A DNA stretch of 23,159 bases, from positions 1-23,159 of the forward strand of contig JASLBL010000132.1 of the NCBI GenBank assembly GCA_030146615.1, read 5' to 3'. The stretch comes from Actinomycetes bacterium. Its GTDB lineage: Bacteria; Actinomycetota; CALGFH01. Shown piece after piece: positions 1 through 7,268 of the stretch (position 1 is the first letter of the stretch; each line of letters starts with the position of its first letter). The notes below the pieces were generated by a model. That model searched no databases and was not told where the DNA came from. It saw nothing but the letters and a program-made list of their open reading frames with translations. Both the position numbers and the translations under genes were made by a program.

Positions 1-2
1 CT

Positions 3-470
3 GCCGCCTCGATCGGTTCATTCGACGGCGAAGACGGGTTCTTTAGCCGGCCGAGCGCTCAACCCGGCCCCTGGGCCATCCGATGGCAGTGGGGTCCGTC
101 CCCGACCCTGGAGCGCGCCGTGGAGCTGGTCTTCCCCGAGGAGCAGGCCGTCCGGCTGTTGCGGGCGGCCGAGGAGCAGGACGTCGCCGCCGGCGGGGTG
201 TTCTCGGCCGGTCCCGGCGGCGTCCAGGTGTGGAGCGAGCCCTGGAACGGCGACGGCGGCACCAGCGGCAGCAGCGTCCAGCTGGGCAGCGTCGAGTGGA
301 CGGCCAATGCCCCCACCCGGGCCTACATCACCATCCACCGCTGCCGGGTCACCCGAGCCGGCCGGGCCCGCGGGATCGAGCCCGCCGACCTGCTCAGGCG
401 CGTCCTCGACCTGGCCGGCCTGTCCCGCAACCCCGCCGGGGACAACCTGGCCGGGGCCGATCCTCGTTAA
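3..470 (+). CDS. Hypothetical protein, 5'-truncated by the window edge
   Basis: I do not recognise this protein. The frame ending at the TAA at 468-470 is open to the left edge, so the gene probably begins outside the window. A GTG at 120 would give 116 aa, but the residues just before it (a WQWGPSPTLERA stretch) look like normal coding sequence and no ribosome binding site precedes that GTG. The visible part is soluble, with no membrane segment or signal peptide. It has a Gly/Ser-rich middle and an amphipathic end around IEPADLLRRVLDLAGL. It lies 66 bp upstream of clpP on the same strand, with no clear terminator between them. Another frame over the same bases (83-544) looks like low-complexity Arg/Gly shadow coding. 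The choice of frame rests on composition and is moderately secure. Confidence 0.55.
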   Translation, partial: AASIGSFDGEDGFFSRPSAQPGPWAIRWQWGPSPTLERAVELVFPEEQAVRLLRAAEEQDVAAGGVFSAGPGGVQVWSEPWNGDGGTSGSSVQLGSVEWTANAPTRAYITIHRCRVTRAGRARGIEPADLLRRVLDLAGLSRNPAGDNLAGADPR

Positions 471-536
471 CACTCCGAATCGGGCGTGGCGCTGGTACCC
501 TCGCGTCGTCCCTGTCCCCGTCCGGAGGTTTGCTCA

Positions 537-1229
537 ATGGCTGAGGCGAACCTGGTCCCCATCGTCATCGAGCAGACCAGTCGTGGCGAGCGCTCGTTCG
601 ACATCTTCTCCCGGCTGCTCAAGGACCGGATCATCTTTCTTGGCACGCCGATCGACGACACCATCGCCAACCTTGTCATGGCCCAGCTCCTGCACCTGGA
701 GAGTGAGGACCCGGACAAGGACATCTCGATCTACATCAACTCGCCCGGCGGGTCGATCACCGACCTGCTGGCCATCTACGACACCATGCAGTACGTGAAG
801 CCGGACGTCTCCACCATCTGCATGGGCATGGCCGCCTCGGCGGCCGCGGTGATCCTGGCCTCGGGAACCAAGGGCAAGCGCTACGCCCTGCCCCACTCGA
901 CCATCCTGATCCACCAGCCGTCGGGCGGGGCCCGCGGCCAGTCGGCCGACATCGAGATCCAGGCCCGCGAGATCCTCCGCCTGCGCAGGCTGCTGGACGA
1001 GATCATGGCCAAGCACACTGGCCAGACGGTCGAGAAGATCGCCAAGGACACCGACCGCGACTTCATCATGAGCGCCGACCAGGCCCTGGAGTACGGCATG
1101 GTCGACGAGATCATCACGGCCCGCCAGGTCGTGCCCGTGATCGGCTCCACCACCGCTCCGGCCGGCGTGTCCCGGCCGTCCGGCGACGGCGCCGGCCCCG
1201 AGCCGACGGCCGCGCCCCCGGCCAGCTGA
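537..1229 (+). CDS. clpP: ATP-dependent Clp protease proteolytic subunit ClpP
   Basis: This is the serine peptidase subunit of the Clp protease, forming the tetradecameric chamber that degrades proteins unfolded by ClpX or ClpC. The 230-aa protein has the family signatures INSPGGS (67-73), GMAASAAAVI (97-106), HSTILIHQPSGG (120-131) and TDRDFIMSADQA (172-183). The catalytic triad is Ser101, His126 and Asp175, each exactly four positions later than the E. coli mature numbering. The ATG at 537 is chosen because GGAGGT at 524-529 lies 7 nt upstream and the conserved protein begins there; a GTG at 486 would add 17 unrelated residues. Residues about 196-230 are an Ala/Pro/Gly-rich tail beyond the family core. 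Actinobacteria usually carry clpP1-clpP2 in tandem followed by clpX. Here a single clpP stands alone before a two-component system, so it may be an extra paralogue or its partners lie elsewhere. Confidence 0.97.
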   Translation: MAEANLVPIVIEQTSRGERSFDIFSRLLKDRIIFLGTPIDDTIANLVMAQLLHLESEDPDKDISIYINSPGGSITDLLAIYDTMQYVKPDVSTICMGMAASAAAVILASGTKGKRYALPHSTILIHQPSGGARGQSADIEIQAREILRLRRLLDEIMAKHTGQTVEKIAKDTDRDFIMSADQALEYGMVDEIITARQVVPVIGSTTAPAGVSRPSGDGAGPEPTAAPPAS

Positions 1230-1237
1230 CCTGCACT

Positions 1238-1254
1238 CCTCCTCCGGGAGGAGG
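1238..1254 (+). terminator. GC-rich hairpin after clpP, candidate terminator
   Basis: CCTCCTCC (1238-1245) and GGAGGAGG (1247-1254) are perfect inverted repeats starting 9 nt after the clpP stop. The practical loop would be 3-5 nt. No T-tract follows, which is common for hairpin terminators in high-GC actinobacteria. It separates clpP from the promoter of the next operon. Confidence 0.5.
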
Positions 1255-1275
1255 CCACGATCGTCGCCGGGCAGG

Positions 1276-1304
1276 ATGACCGGCCGTCACCGGCAGGCTA
1301 CCGT
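1276..1304 (+). promoter_or_regulatory. Candidate promoter giving a leaderless kinase mRNA
   Basis: ATGACC (1276-1281) and TACCGT (1299-1304) are separated by 17 bp. The TAnnnT element occupies -12 to -7 relative to the ATG at 1311, which is where the -10 box of a leaderless actinobacterial transcript should sit. No Shine-Dalgarno sequence precedes the ATG, which fits. The -35 match is only partial. Confidence 0.5.
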
Positions 1305-1310
1305 CTGGTC

Positions 1311-2621
1311 ATGCGCACGCCTGGGTCCCTGCTCCGACGGGTGCGGGAACTGCCCGCAACGGTGGCCGACGGGCTGCTGGCGGTCCTGCTGACCGCCATC
1401 GCCCTGCCGATCCTGTTCCTGCCCAGCGAGAACTTCGAACGGCTGTACGCGAGCGGGTTCCGCGACCCGGGCCCGCTGGCCGTGCTGCTCACCCTCTGCC
1501 AGACGGTGCCGGTGGCCTGGCGGCGGCAGGCCCCCTTCGCCGTCCTGGCCGCGACAACGGCCGCCGCCATCACCCATCTGGCCCTCGGGTACAAGCCGAC
1601 CTTCGCCGAGGCGGCCATGGTGGTCTCCCTCTACACGGTGGCCGCCCACCGGCCCCGGCGCCGGGCGCTGCTGGCGGCCGGCCTGTTCGGCGTGGCCATG
1701 GTCGGCTACGGGATCGTCGCCGACCGGCTGTACCCGAGCCCATTCGAGGACAGCCTCCAGGCCTGGGTGCTCACCTTCATCCAGTTCGGGGCCGCCTTCT
1801 TCCTCGGCGACCTCCAGAAGCGGCGACTGACCTACATGGCCAAGCTCGAGGCGCTCAACGCCCAGCTGGCCGAGGAGCAGGAGCTGCGCTCGCGCTGGGC
1901 CGTGGCCGAGGAGCGGGCCCGGATCGCCCGCGAGCTGCACGACGTGGTCGCCCACTCGGTCAGCGTGATGGTCGTGCAGGCCGGGGCGGCCCGGCGCACC
2001 CTGGCCACCAGCCCCGGGCAGGCCACGACCGCCCTCGGCCAGATCGAGTCGACCGGCCGCCAGGCCCTGGTCGAGATGCGCCGGCTGCTCGGGCTCCTCC
2101 GCGACGGCGGCGGTGCGGACGACGCCGCCCTCGCCCCCCAGCCGGGCCTGGCCCACCTGGAGTCGCTGGCCGAGGCGGCCCGCGAGGCCGGCCTGCCCGT
2201 CGAGGTCGAGGTCGAGGGCGAGCCGCGGCCCCTGCCGGCCGGGATCGACCTGTCGGCCTACCGGATCGTGCAGGAGGCCCTGACGAACTCCCTCAAGCAC
2301 GCCGGCCCGGCCCGGGCCAGGGTCCGCGTCTGCTACGGCCGCGAGGCCCTGGAGGTCCAGGTGTCGGACGACGGGACCGGCCTCCCCGTCCCGGCCCGGG
2401 GTGGCGCCGGGCTGGCCGTGGTCCGGCTCCGGCCCGGCGGCCTGCTGGAGGTCACCAACCCGGTGGCCCCGGCGGCCGGCGGCGGCAACGGCCTGATCGG
2501 CATGCGCGAGCGGGTGGCCATGTTCGGCGGCAGCCTCGAGGCCGGCCCCAGCCCCGGCGGCGGCTACCGGGTCGCCGCCCACCTGCCCCTCGACAACGGG
2601 GGGATGGGCGGGCCCACTTGA
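1311..2621 (+). CDS. Two-component sensor histidine kinase, NarL/DesK type (HisKA_3)
   Basis: This 436-aa membrane kinase should autophosphorylate on His and pass phosphate to the response regulator encoded immediately downstream. Hydrophobic segments at about 19-38, 54-70, 76-92, 101-112, 119-137 and 151-166 form the N-terminal sensor region. A coiled linker (about 177-200) follows. The HisKA_3 dimerisation box has phospho-acceptor His210 in RIARELHDVVAHSVSVM. The HATPase_c domain shows an N-box (YRIVQEALTNSLKHA), a G1 box (SDDGTG) and a G2 box (GGGNGLIGMRERV). All catalytic motifs are intact. The ATG at 1311 has no ribosome binding site but fits a leaderless start. The signal is unknown: there is no extracytoplasmic sensor domain, so membrane or envelope sensing as in DesK or LiaS-type kinases is plausible (inference). 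The next gene begins 31 bp after the stop. Confidence 0.95.
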   Translation: MRTPGSLLRRVRELPATVADGLLAVLLTAIALPILFLPSENFERLYASGFRDPGPLAVLLTLCQTVPVAWRRQAPFAVLAATTAAAITHLALGYKPTFAEAAMVVSLYTVAAHRPRRRALLAAGLFGVAMVGYGIVADRLYPSPFEDSLQAWVLTFIQFGAAFFLGDLQKRRLTYMAKLEALNAQLAEEQELRSRWAVAEERARIARELHDVVAHSVSVMVVQAGAARRTLATSPGQATTALGQIESTGRQALVEMRRLLGLLRDGGGADDAALAPQPGLAHLESLAEAAREAGLPVEVEVEGEPRPLPAGIDLSAYRIVQEALTNSLKHAGPARARVRVCYGREALEVQVSDDGTGLPVPARGGAGLAVVRLRPGGLLEVTNPVAPAAGGGNGLIGMRERVAMFGGSLEAGPSPGGGYRVAAHLPLDNGGMGGPT

Positions 2622-2622
2622 T

Positions 2623-2650
2623 CCCGGAGGGGCTCCGGGGAACCCCGGAG
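2623..2650 (+). promoter_or_regulatory. Two mutually exclusive hairpins in the kinase-regulator gap
   Basis: The middle strand CTCCGGGG (2633-2640) can pair backwards with CCCGGAG (2623-2629, loop GGG) or forwards with CCCCGGAG (2643-2650, AA in the loop). Both pairings are perfect. The second one buries the GGAG (2647-2650) that serves as the ribosome binding site of the response regulator, while the first frees it. This could tune translational coupling between the two proteins. GC-rich DNA produces such repeats easily, so the function is inferred. Confidence 0.45.
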
Positions 2651-2652
2651 GG

Positions 2653-3330
2653 GTGCCTCGGTTGATCAGGGTCCTCATCGCCGACGACCAGCCGCTGATG
2701 CGGACCGGGTTCCGGATGATCCTCGACGCCGAGCCCGACCTGGAGGTGGTCGGCGAGGCCGCCGACGGCGAGGAGGCGGTCCGGCTGGCCGGCCACGTCC
2801 GGGCCGACGTCGCCCTGATGGACATCCGCATGCCCGGCATGGACGGGATCGAGGCGACCCGCCGCCTGGCCGGCGAAGGCGTCCAGGACCCGGTCCGGGT
2901 GCTGATCCTGACCACCTTCGACCTGGACGAGTACGTCCTGTCGGCCCTGCGCTCCGGGGCCAGCGGGTTCCTGCTCAAGGACGTCCCCCCCGAGGACCTG
3001 GTCGACGCCATCAGGGTCGTGGCCGCCGGCGACGCCCTCCTGGCCCCGTCGGTGACCCGACGCCTGCTCGACCGCTTCGCCTCCACCCTCCCCGACCCGG
3101 CGGCCACCCGACCCGCCGCCCTCGACACCCTCACCGCCCGCGAGCTCGAGGTCCTCGGCCTGGTGGCCCGGGGCATGTCCAACGCCGAGATCGCCGAGCA
3201 GCTGGTCGTCAGCGAGACCACCGTCAAGACCCACGTCGGCCGCCTGCTCTACAAGCTCGACCTCCGCGACCGGGTCCAGGCGGTCGTCCTCGCCTATGAG
3301 ACCGGCATCGTGAAGCCGGGCACCAACTGA
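2653..3330 (+). CDS. NarL/FixJ-family response regulator, LuxR-type HTH
   Basis: This is the DNA-binding partner of the upstream kinase, 225 aa from the GTG at 2653. The receiver domain (about 4-120) has the acidic pair Asp11-Asp12, phospho-acceptor Asp57 in LMDIRMPGMDG, switch residues Thr87/Thr88 and Lys109 in LLKD. The C-terminal LuxR HTH (about 152-212) contains LTARELEVLGLVARGMSNAEIAEQL and the recognition helix SETTVKTHVGRLLYKL. The start is uncertain. GTG 2653 overlaps the GGAGGGG ribosome binding site (2647-2653), whereas TTG at 2662 lies 8-9 nt after it and begins exactly at the conserved IRVLIADDQ strand, so the true start may be 2662 (222 aa). The gene ends 6 bp before the stop of the convergent transporter gene. 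Confidence 0.95.
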   Translation: MPRLIRVLIADDQPLMRTGFRMILDAEPDLEVVGEAADGEEAVRLAGHVRADVALMDIRMPGMDGIEATRRLAGEGVQDPVRVLILTTFDLDEYVLSALRSGASGFLLKDVPPEDLVDAIRVVAAGDALLAPSVTRRLLDRFASTLPDPAATRPAALDTLTARELEVLGLVARGMSNAEIAEQLVVSETTVKTHVGRLLYKLDLRDRVQAVVLAYETGIVKPGTN

Positions 3331-3336
3331 GCGGGG

Positions 3337-4430
3337 CTAGGCCGGGAGGCCGTCGAGCTCCTCCAGGCTGGGTGCGGTGCGGATCGACGGGCTGAGGGTG
3401 CCCCAGACGGCCAGCACGAGGCCGAAGGCGGCGAACACGGCGACCGCGGCCCGCGCCGGCACGTTGTCGAGCAGCAGGCCGGCCACGAGCGGGCCGAGCG
3501 GCGCGATCAGCAGCGAGATCGTGCTCCAGATGGACTCGACCCGGCCGACCAGCCGGTCGGGGGTCATCGCGATCCGGTAGCCGTGGACGACCGAGTCGGT
3601 CGAGGGGATGGCCAGGGCGGTGGGCAGGATGGCGGCGGCCAGGCCGAAGACCGCCACCAGCAGGCCGACCCGGCCGCCGGAGAGCCCCTGCCGTTGGCCC
3701 AGGACCACGAGCGCGAGCAGGACCCCGGGGCCGATGAAGTTGGCCAGGCCGAACAGGAACGCGCAGGTCCGCAGGAACCGGTGGCCCCACAGGTCGCGGG
3801 CGCCCTCGGCCAGGCGCGAGCGCAGCGGGGAGCGGTCGGTCTCGCGCTCCTGCTGGAAGGGGGTCCGCATGGCCAGCAGGGACACGGTCGAGAAGGCGTA
3901 GGAGACGGCGTCGACCAGGAACGGGAGCACGCGGGCGATCCCGAACAGGGCGCCCCGAGCGGCGGGCCGGCGAGCCAGACCGCGGCCATCCGCCCCGACC
4001 GGGCGCCGGCGGCGCCGGGCAGCTGCCGCACCGGCACCACGGCCCGCAGGGTCCCGGCCTCGGCGGCCACGAACACGGCCGCGCCGCTGCCCTCGACGAA
4101 GGCGACCACCGGGATCATCCAGAAGGCGAGCTGGTCGGACAGGATCGCCGCGGCCAGGGCCCCGACGGCGAGGACGCGCACGGCGTCGGCCCCGATCATC
4201 AGCCGCCGGCGGTCCCAGCGGTCGGCGACCACTCCGGCCGGCAGCGCCAGCACCGTCGAGGAGAGGGCTCGCGCGAACGAGACCAGGCCCGCCTTGGCCG
4301 CCGATCCGGTCAGGGCCAGCACCAGCAGCGGGTAGGCGATCAGCCCCGAGTGGGTGCCGATGCCCGACAGCAGCTGCCCGGCCTGGAGGAGCAGGAAGTC
4401 ACGGTTCCGCCGCAGCGGGACCGTGGTCAC
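3337..4430 (-). pseudogene. MFS exporter (EntS-like/MFS_3) with an internal frameshift
   Basis: This is a major facilitator superfamily transporter of about 365 residues, read in two frames. The N-terminal half (VTTVPLRRNRDFLLLQAGQ onward, with motif A GVVADRWDRRRLM) and the C-terminal half (FLVDAVSYAFSTVSLLAMR to the stop) are both typical of drug or siderophore exporters. The first frame runs through LAGPPLG and then turns to Ser/Pro/Cys-rich nonsense. The family-like ALFGIARVLPFLVDAVSY continues one frame over. Adding one base to the C-run at 3953-3956 (G-run on the coding strand) restores the continuous LAGPPLGGALFGIARVLPF. This is either a sequencing or assembly error, a genuine recent inactivation, or slippage. 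The start is GTG 4430, chosen because it overlaps the NIL gene stop as GTGA. The substrate is unknown. Confidence 0.85.
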
Positions 4431-4657
4431 GCGTCGATCGGCTCGACGGTGACGCCCTGCTGCCGGAGCCACTCCTCGGCCTGGTCGAGCTGGTCCTCGG
4501 AGCCGGACAGCTCCAGCAGGAACCAGGCCACGCCCGACTCGACGTCGACGTTGGCCCGGCGGACGTTGACCACGGCCGTGGTCGCCCTGACCAGGTCGTG
4601 GAGGATCGGCCGGTGGACCAGGTCCGGGGGGAGGGTGCAGTGGATCAGGCGCCTCAC
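4427..4657 (-). CDS. Small NIL-domain protein
   Basis: The 76-aa protein consists almost entirely of a NIL domain, the ferredoxin-like fold best known from the C-terminus of the MetN methionine transporter ATPase and from sulfur-metabolism proteins. Family features include the N-terminal RLIHCTLPPDLVHRPILHDLV, the central strand region VVNVRRANVDVESGVAWFLLELSG and the C-terminal helix DQAEEWLRQQGV. It has one Cys (residue 7) and no metal motif. The GTG start at 4657 overlaps the larE stop as GTGA, and its own stop overlaps the transporter start as GTGA, so all three genes should be translationally coupled. Family knowledge suggests a ligand-binding or regulatory role linked to sulfur compounds. 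Its position next to a sulfur transferase supports that, but the ligand is unknown. Confidence 0.85.
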   Translation of the reverse strand: MRRLIHCTLPPDLVHRPILHDLVRATTAVVNVRRANVDVESGVAWFLLELSGSEDQLDQAEEWLRQQGVTVEPIDA

Positions 4658-5472
4658 GACCGCGGCTCCCCGAGCGTGGCGTTCATGGAGCCGGAGCGGA
4701 AGCCCTCCAGGTCGAGGGTGACCCAGGTGAAGCCGAGCTCGCGGAGGCCGGCGACCAGGCGGTCCCGGCGCTCGGGCTGGACCAGGTCGGGCAGGGCCTC
4801 GGGGAGGACCTCGACCCGGGCCAGGTCGCCGTGGTCGCGGACGCGGAGCTGGGCCAGGCCGAACGAGCGCAGCAGGGCCTCGGCCCGCTCGACCCGGGAC
4901 AGGCGGGCCGGGGTGACCTGGACGCCGTAGGCGATCCGCGAGGCGAGGCAGGCCGCGGCCGGCTTCTCGGCGGTGCGCAGGCCCCGGCGGCGCGACGCCT
5001 GGCGGACCTCGGCCTTGGAGAGCCCGGCCGCGACCAGCGGGGTGCGCACGCCGTGGTTCGCCGCCGCCCGCTGCCCGGGGCGGTGGTCGCCCAGGTCGTC
5101 GGTGTTGGTGCCGACGGCCAGGGCCAGCCCCTCGGCTCCGGCGAGGGGGCCGAGGACCTCGAACAGCTCGTCCTTGCAGAAGAAGCAGCGGTCGGGGCCG
5201 TTGCGGAGGTAGCCGGGGCGCTCGCCCTCGTGGGTGGCCACCACCAGGTGACGGGCCCCCAGCTCGGCGGCCAGGGCCGCTGCCGCGTCCAGCTCCTCTT
5301 TGGGAAGGCTCGGGGAGACCCCGGTGGCCGCGACCGCCCGGTCGCCCAGGGCCTCGACGGCCGCGGCCAGCAGGAAGGCCGAGTCGGCCCCGCCCGAGAA
5401 CGCCACCATCAGCCCGCCGGTGGCTTCCAGGTCCCGCCGCAGAGCGGCCAGCTTGGCGTCGAGGGTGTCCAT
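4654..5472 (-). CDS. larE: LarE-type ATP-dependent sacrificial sulfur transferase
   Basis: LarE is a PP-loop ATP pyrophosphatase that adds sulfur to the pyridinium dicarboxylate precursor of the nickel-pincer nucleotide cofactor. The 272-aa protein shows the PP-loop SGGADS (26-31), RCFFCKDELF (95-104), GTNTDDLGDHRPG (121-133) and KPAAACLASRI (170-180). Cys175 in the last motif aligns with the sacrificial Cys176 of Lactobacillus plantarum LarE. No further Cys follows it, which favours the sacrificial-cysteine type over an iron-sulfur type (inference). The ATG at 5472 is preferred; a TTG at 5493 would add seven residues that reach into the groEL terminator. A TAGACT element 8 nt before the ATG could be a -10 box for a nearly leaderless mRNA. 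The window has no larA, larB or larC, so the cofactor pathway must be completed elsewhere or the product differs. Confidence 0.92.
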   Translation of the reverse strand: MDTLDAKLAALRRDLEATGGLMVAFSGGADSAFLLAAAVEALGDRAVAATGVSPSLPKEELDAAAALAAELGARHLVVATHEGERPGYLRNGPDRCFFCKDELFEVLGPLAGAEGLALAVGTNTDDLGDHRPGQRAAANHGVRTPLVAAGLSKAEVRQASRRRGLRTAEKPAAACLASRIAYGVQVTPARLSRVERAEALLRSFGLAQLRVRDHGDLARVEVLPEALPDLVQPERRDRLVAGLRELGFTWVTLDLEGFRSGSMNATLGEPRS

Positions 5473-5493
5473 GACCTGACAGTCTAGGACCAA

Positions 5494-5536
5494 GCGAAAC
5501 GGCGGCCCCCCAACTGTCCTGGGGACCGCCGTTCGC
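5494..5536 (-). terminator. Intrinsic terminator after groEL
   Basis: AACGGCGG (5498-5505) pairs perfectly with CCGCCGTT (5526-5533). An inner CCCC/GGGG extension and an outer GCG/CGC extension flank an A bulge. It starts about 17 bp after the groEL stop in the direction of transcription and is followed by TTTCGCTTGG, a weak U-rich tail. It separates groEL from larE. Confidence 0.8.
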
Positions 5537-5553
5537 GTGGAGCTGGCCGGACC

Positions 5554-7173
5554 TTAGAAGTCCATGTCGGCGCCGCCGCCGGGCATGGCGGGGGCCTTCT
5601 CCTTCTCCGGCTTGTCGGCCACGACGGCCTCGGTGGTCAGGAACAGGCCGGCGATCGAGGTCGCGTTCTGCAGCGCGGAGCGGACGACCTTGGCCGGGTC
5701 GACGATCCCCGCCTTGAACATGTCGGTGTACTCGCCGGTGGCCGCGTTCAGGCCGTGGCCCGAGTCGAGGCCGCGGACCTTCTCGACCACCACGCCGCCC
5801 TCCAGGCCGGCGTTGAAGGCGATCTGCTTGAGCGGCTCCTCCAGCGCCCGGCGGACGATGGTCGCCCCGGTCGCCTCGTCACCGGTCAGGTCGACCTTGG
5901 TCAGGGCCTCCTGGACCCGGAGCAGGGTCACACCGCCGCCGGGGACGATGCCCTCCTCCACCGCCGCGCGGGCGTTGGAGACGGCGTCCTCGATGCGGTG
6001 CTTCTTCTCCTTGAGCTCGACCTCGGTGGCCGCGCCGACCTTGATCACGCCGACGCCCCCGGCCAGCTTGGCCAGCCGCTCCTGGAGCTTCTCGCGGTCG
6101 TAGTCGGAGTCGGTGTTCTCGATCTCGGCCCGGATCTGGTTGACCCGGCCCTTGATGTCCTCGGGGTCGCCCTGGCCCTCGACGACGGTGGTCTCGTCCT
6201 TGGTCACGGTGACCCGGCGGGCCCGGCCGAGCAGGTCGATGGTGACGTTCTCGAGCTTGAGCCCGACCTCCTCGGAGATGACCTGGCCGCCGGTGAGGAT
6301 GGCGATGTCCTGGAGCATCGCCTTGCGGCGGTCGCCGAACCCGGGGGCCTTGACGGCCACGCTCCGGAAGGTGCCGCGGATCTTGTTGACCACCAGGGTG
6401 GCCAGGGCCTCGCCCTCGACGTCCTCGGCGATCACCACGATCGGCTTGCCGCCCTGCATGACCTTCTCCAGCACCGGCAGCAGCTGCTGGGCCGAGGAGA
6501 TCTTGGAGTTGGCGATCAGGATGTAGGGGTCGTCGAGGACGCCCTCCATGCGCTCGGGGTCGGTGACGAAGTAGGGCGAGATGTAGCCCTTGTCGAAGCG
6601 CATGCCCTCGACCGTCTCGAGCTCGATGCCGAAGGTGTTGGACTCCTCGACGGTGATGACGCCTTCCTTGCCGACGACGTCCATCGCCTTGGCGATGACC
6701 TCGCCGATCTCGGGGTCGCCGGCCGACACGCTGGCCGTGTGGGCGATCTCGTCGCGGGTCTCGATGTCCTTGGCCTGGTTCTTGATGGCCTCGACGGCCA
6801 GCTCGGTGGCCTTCTCGATGCCGCGCTTGAGGCTCATCGGGTTGGCCCCGGCGGCCACGTTGCGCAGGCCCTCGCGGACCAGGGCCTGGGCGAGCACGGT
6901 GGCGGTGGTGGTCCCGTCACCGGCGATCTCGTCGGTCTTCTTGGCGACCTGCTTGACGAGCTCGGCCCCGATCTTCTCCCACGGGTCCTCGAGCTCGATC
7001 TCGTTGGCGATGGACACGCCGTCGTTGGTGATGGTGGGCGCGCCCCACTTCTTCTCAAGGACGACGTTGCGGCCCTTGGGGCCCAGCGTCACCCTCACGG
7101 CGTCGGCGAGCTGGTTCATCCCCCGCTCGAGGGCGCGCCGGGCGTCCTCCTCGAAGGCGATGATCTTGGGCAT
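5554..7173 (-). CDS. groEL: Chaperonin GroEL (60 kDa, HSP60)
   Basis: This is the ATP-driven folding chamber of the cytoplasm, 539 aa, full length for the family. It begins MPKIIAFEEDARRALERG and carries VRVTLGPKGRNVVLEKKWGAP, the nucleotide-binding GDGTTTATVLAQAL, VKAPGFGDRRKAMLQDIA, and AAVEEGIVPGGGVTLLR near the C-terminus. The ATG at 7173 is preceded by a strong GGGGAGGT, and the 25 residues possible upstream are unrelated. The C-terminus is PGGGADMDF, without the repeated GGM tail of E. coli, as in many actinobacterial GroEL proteins. No groES lies beside it, so this is a stand-alone copy; actinobacteria often have groES-groEL1 plus a separate groEL2. A CIRCE operator about 70 bp upstream indicates HrcA heat-shock repression. 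An intrinsic terminator follows it. Confidence 0.99.
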   Translation of the reverse strand: MPKIIAFEEDARRALERGMNQLADAVRVTLGPKGRNVVLEKKWGAPTITNDGVSIANEIELEDPWEKIGAELVKQVAKKTDEIAGDGTTTATVLAQALVREGLRNVAAGANPMSLKRGIEKATELAVEAIKNQAKDIETRDEIAHTASVSAGDPEIGEVIAKAMDVVGKEGVITVEESNTFGIELETVEGMRFDKGYISPYFVTDPERMEGVLDDPYILIANSKISSAQQLLPVLEKVMQGGKPIVVIAEDVEGEALATLVVNKIRGTFRSVAVKAPGFGDRRKAMLQDIAILTGGQVISEEVGLKLENVTIDLLGRARRVTVTKDETTVVEGQGDPEDIKGRVNQIRAEIENTDSDYDREKLQERLAKLAGGVGVIKVGAATEVELKEKKHRIEDAVSNARAAVEEGIVPGGGVTLLRVQEALTKVDLTGDEATGATIVRRALEEPLKQIAFNAGLEGGVVVEKVRGLDSGHGLNAATGEYTDMFKAGIVDPAKVVRSALQNATSIAGLFLTTEAVVADKPEKEKAPAMPGGGADMDF

Positions 7174-7241
7174 CGTGCGGCTACCTCCCCTGTTCGGATG
7201 GCTTGCCTGGGAACTTGTCTCCGGTCCGGCAACCCCGGATG

Positions 7242-7268
7242 TTAGCACTCAGGATGGTCGAGTGCTAA
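7242..7268 (-). promoter_or_regulatory. CIRCE operator (HrcA binding site) of groEL
   Basis: The exact consensus inverted repeat TTAGCACTC-N9-GAGTGCTAA is present, 68 bp upstream of the groEL ATG. HrcA binding here represses groEL until heat shock. The distal half-site contains the stop codon of the upstream DoxX-like gene (7265-7267). On the coding strand TTAGCA (7268-7263) and TAACAT (7244-7239), 18 bp apart, could be -35 and -10 boxes that place the operator inside the promoter; that assignment is tentative. Confidence 0.97.

Noticed and set aside
486..536. GTG at 486 as the clpP start
   Set aside because: The added 17 residues are not ClpP-like, and the clear GGAGGT lies downstream of it, 7 nt before the ATG at 537.
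83..544. Plus-strand open frame overlapping the 5'-partial gene
   Set aside because: It is Arg/Gly/Pro-rich with no fold-like pattern and overlaps the clpP start; the other frame has more natural composition.
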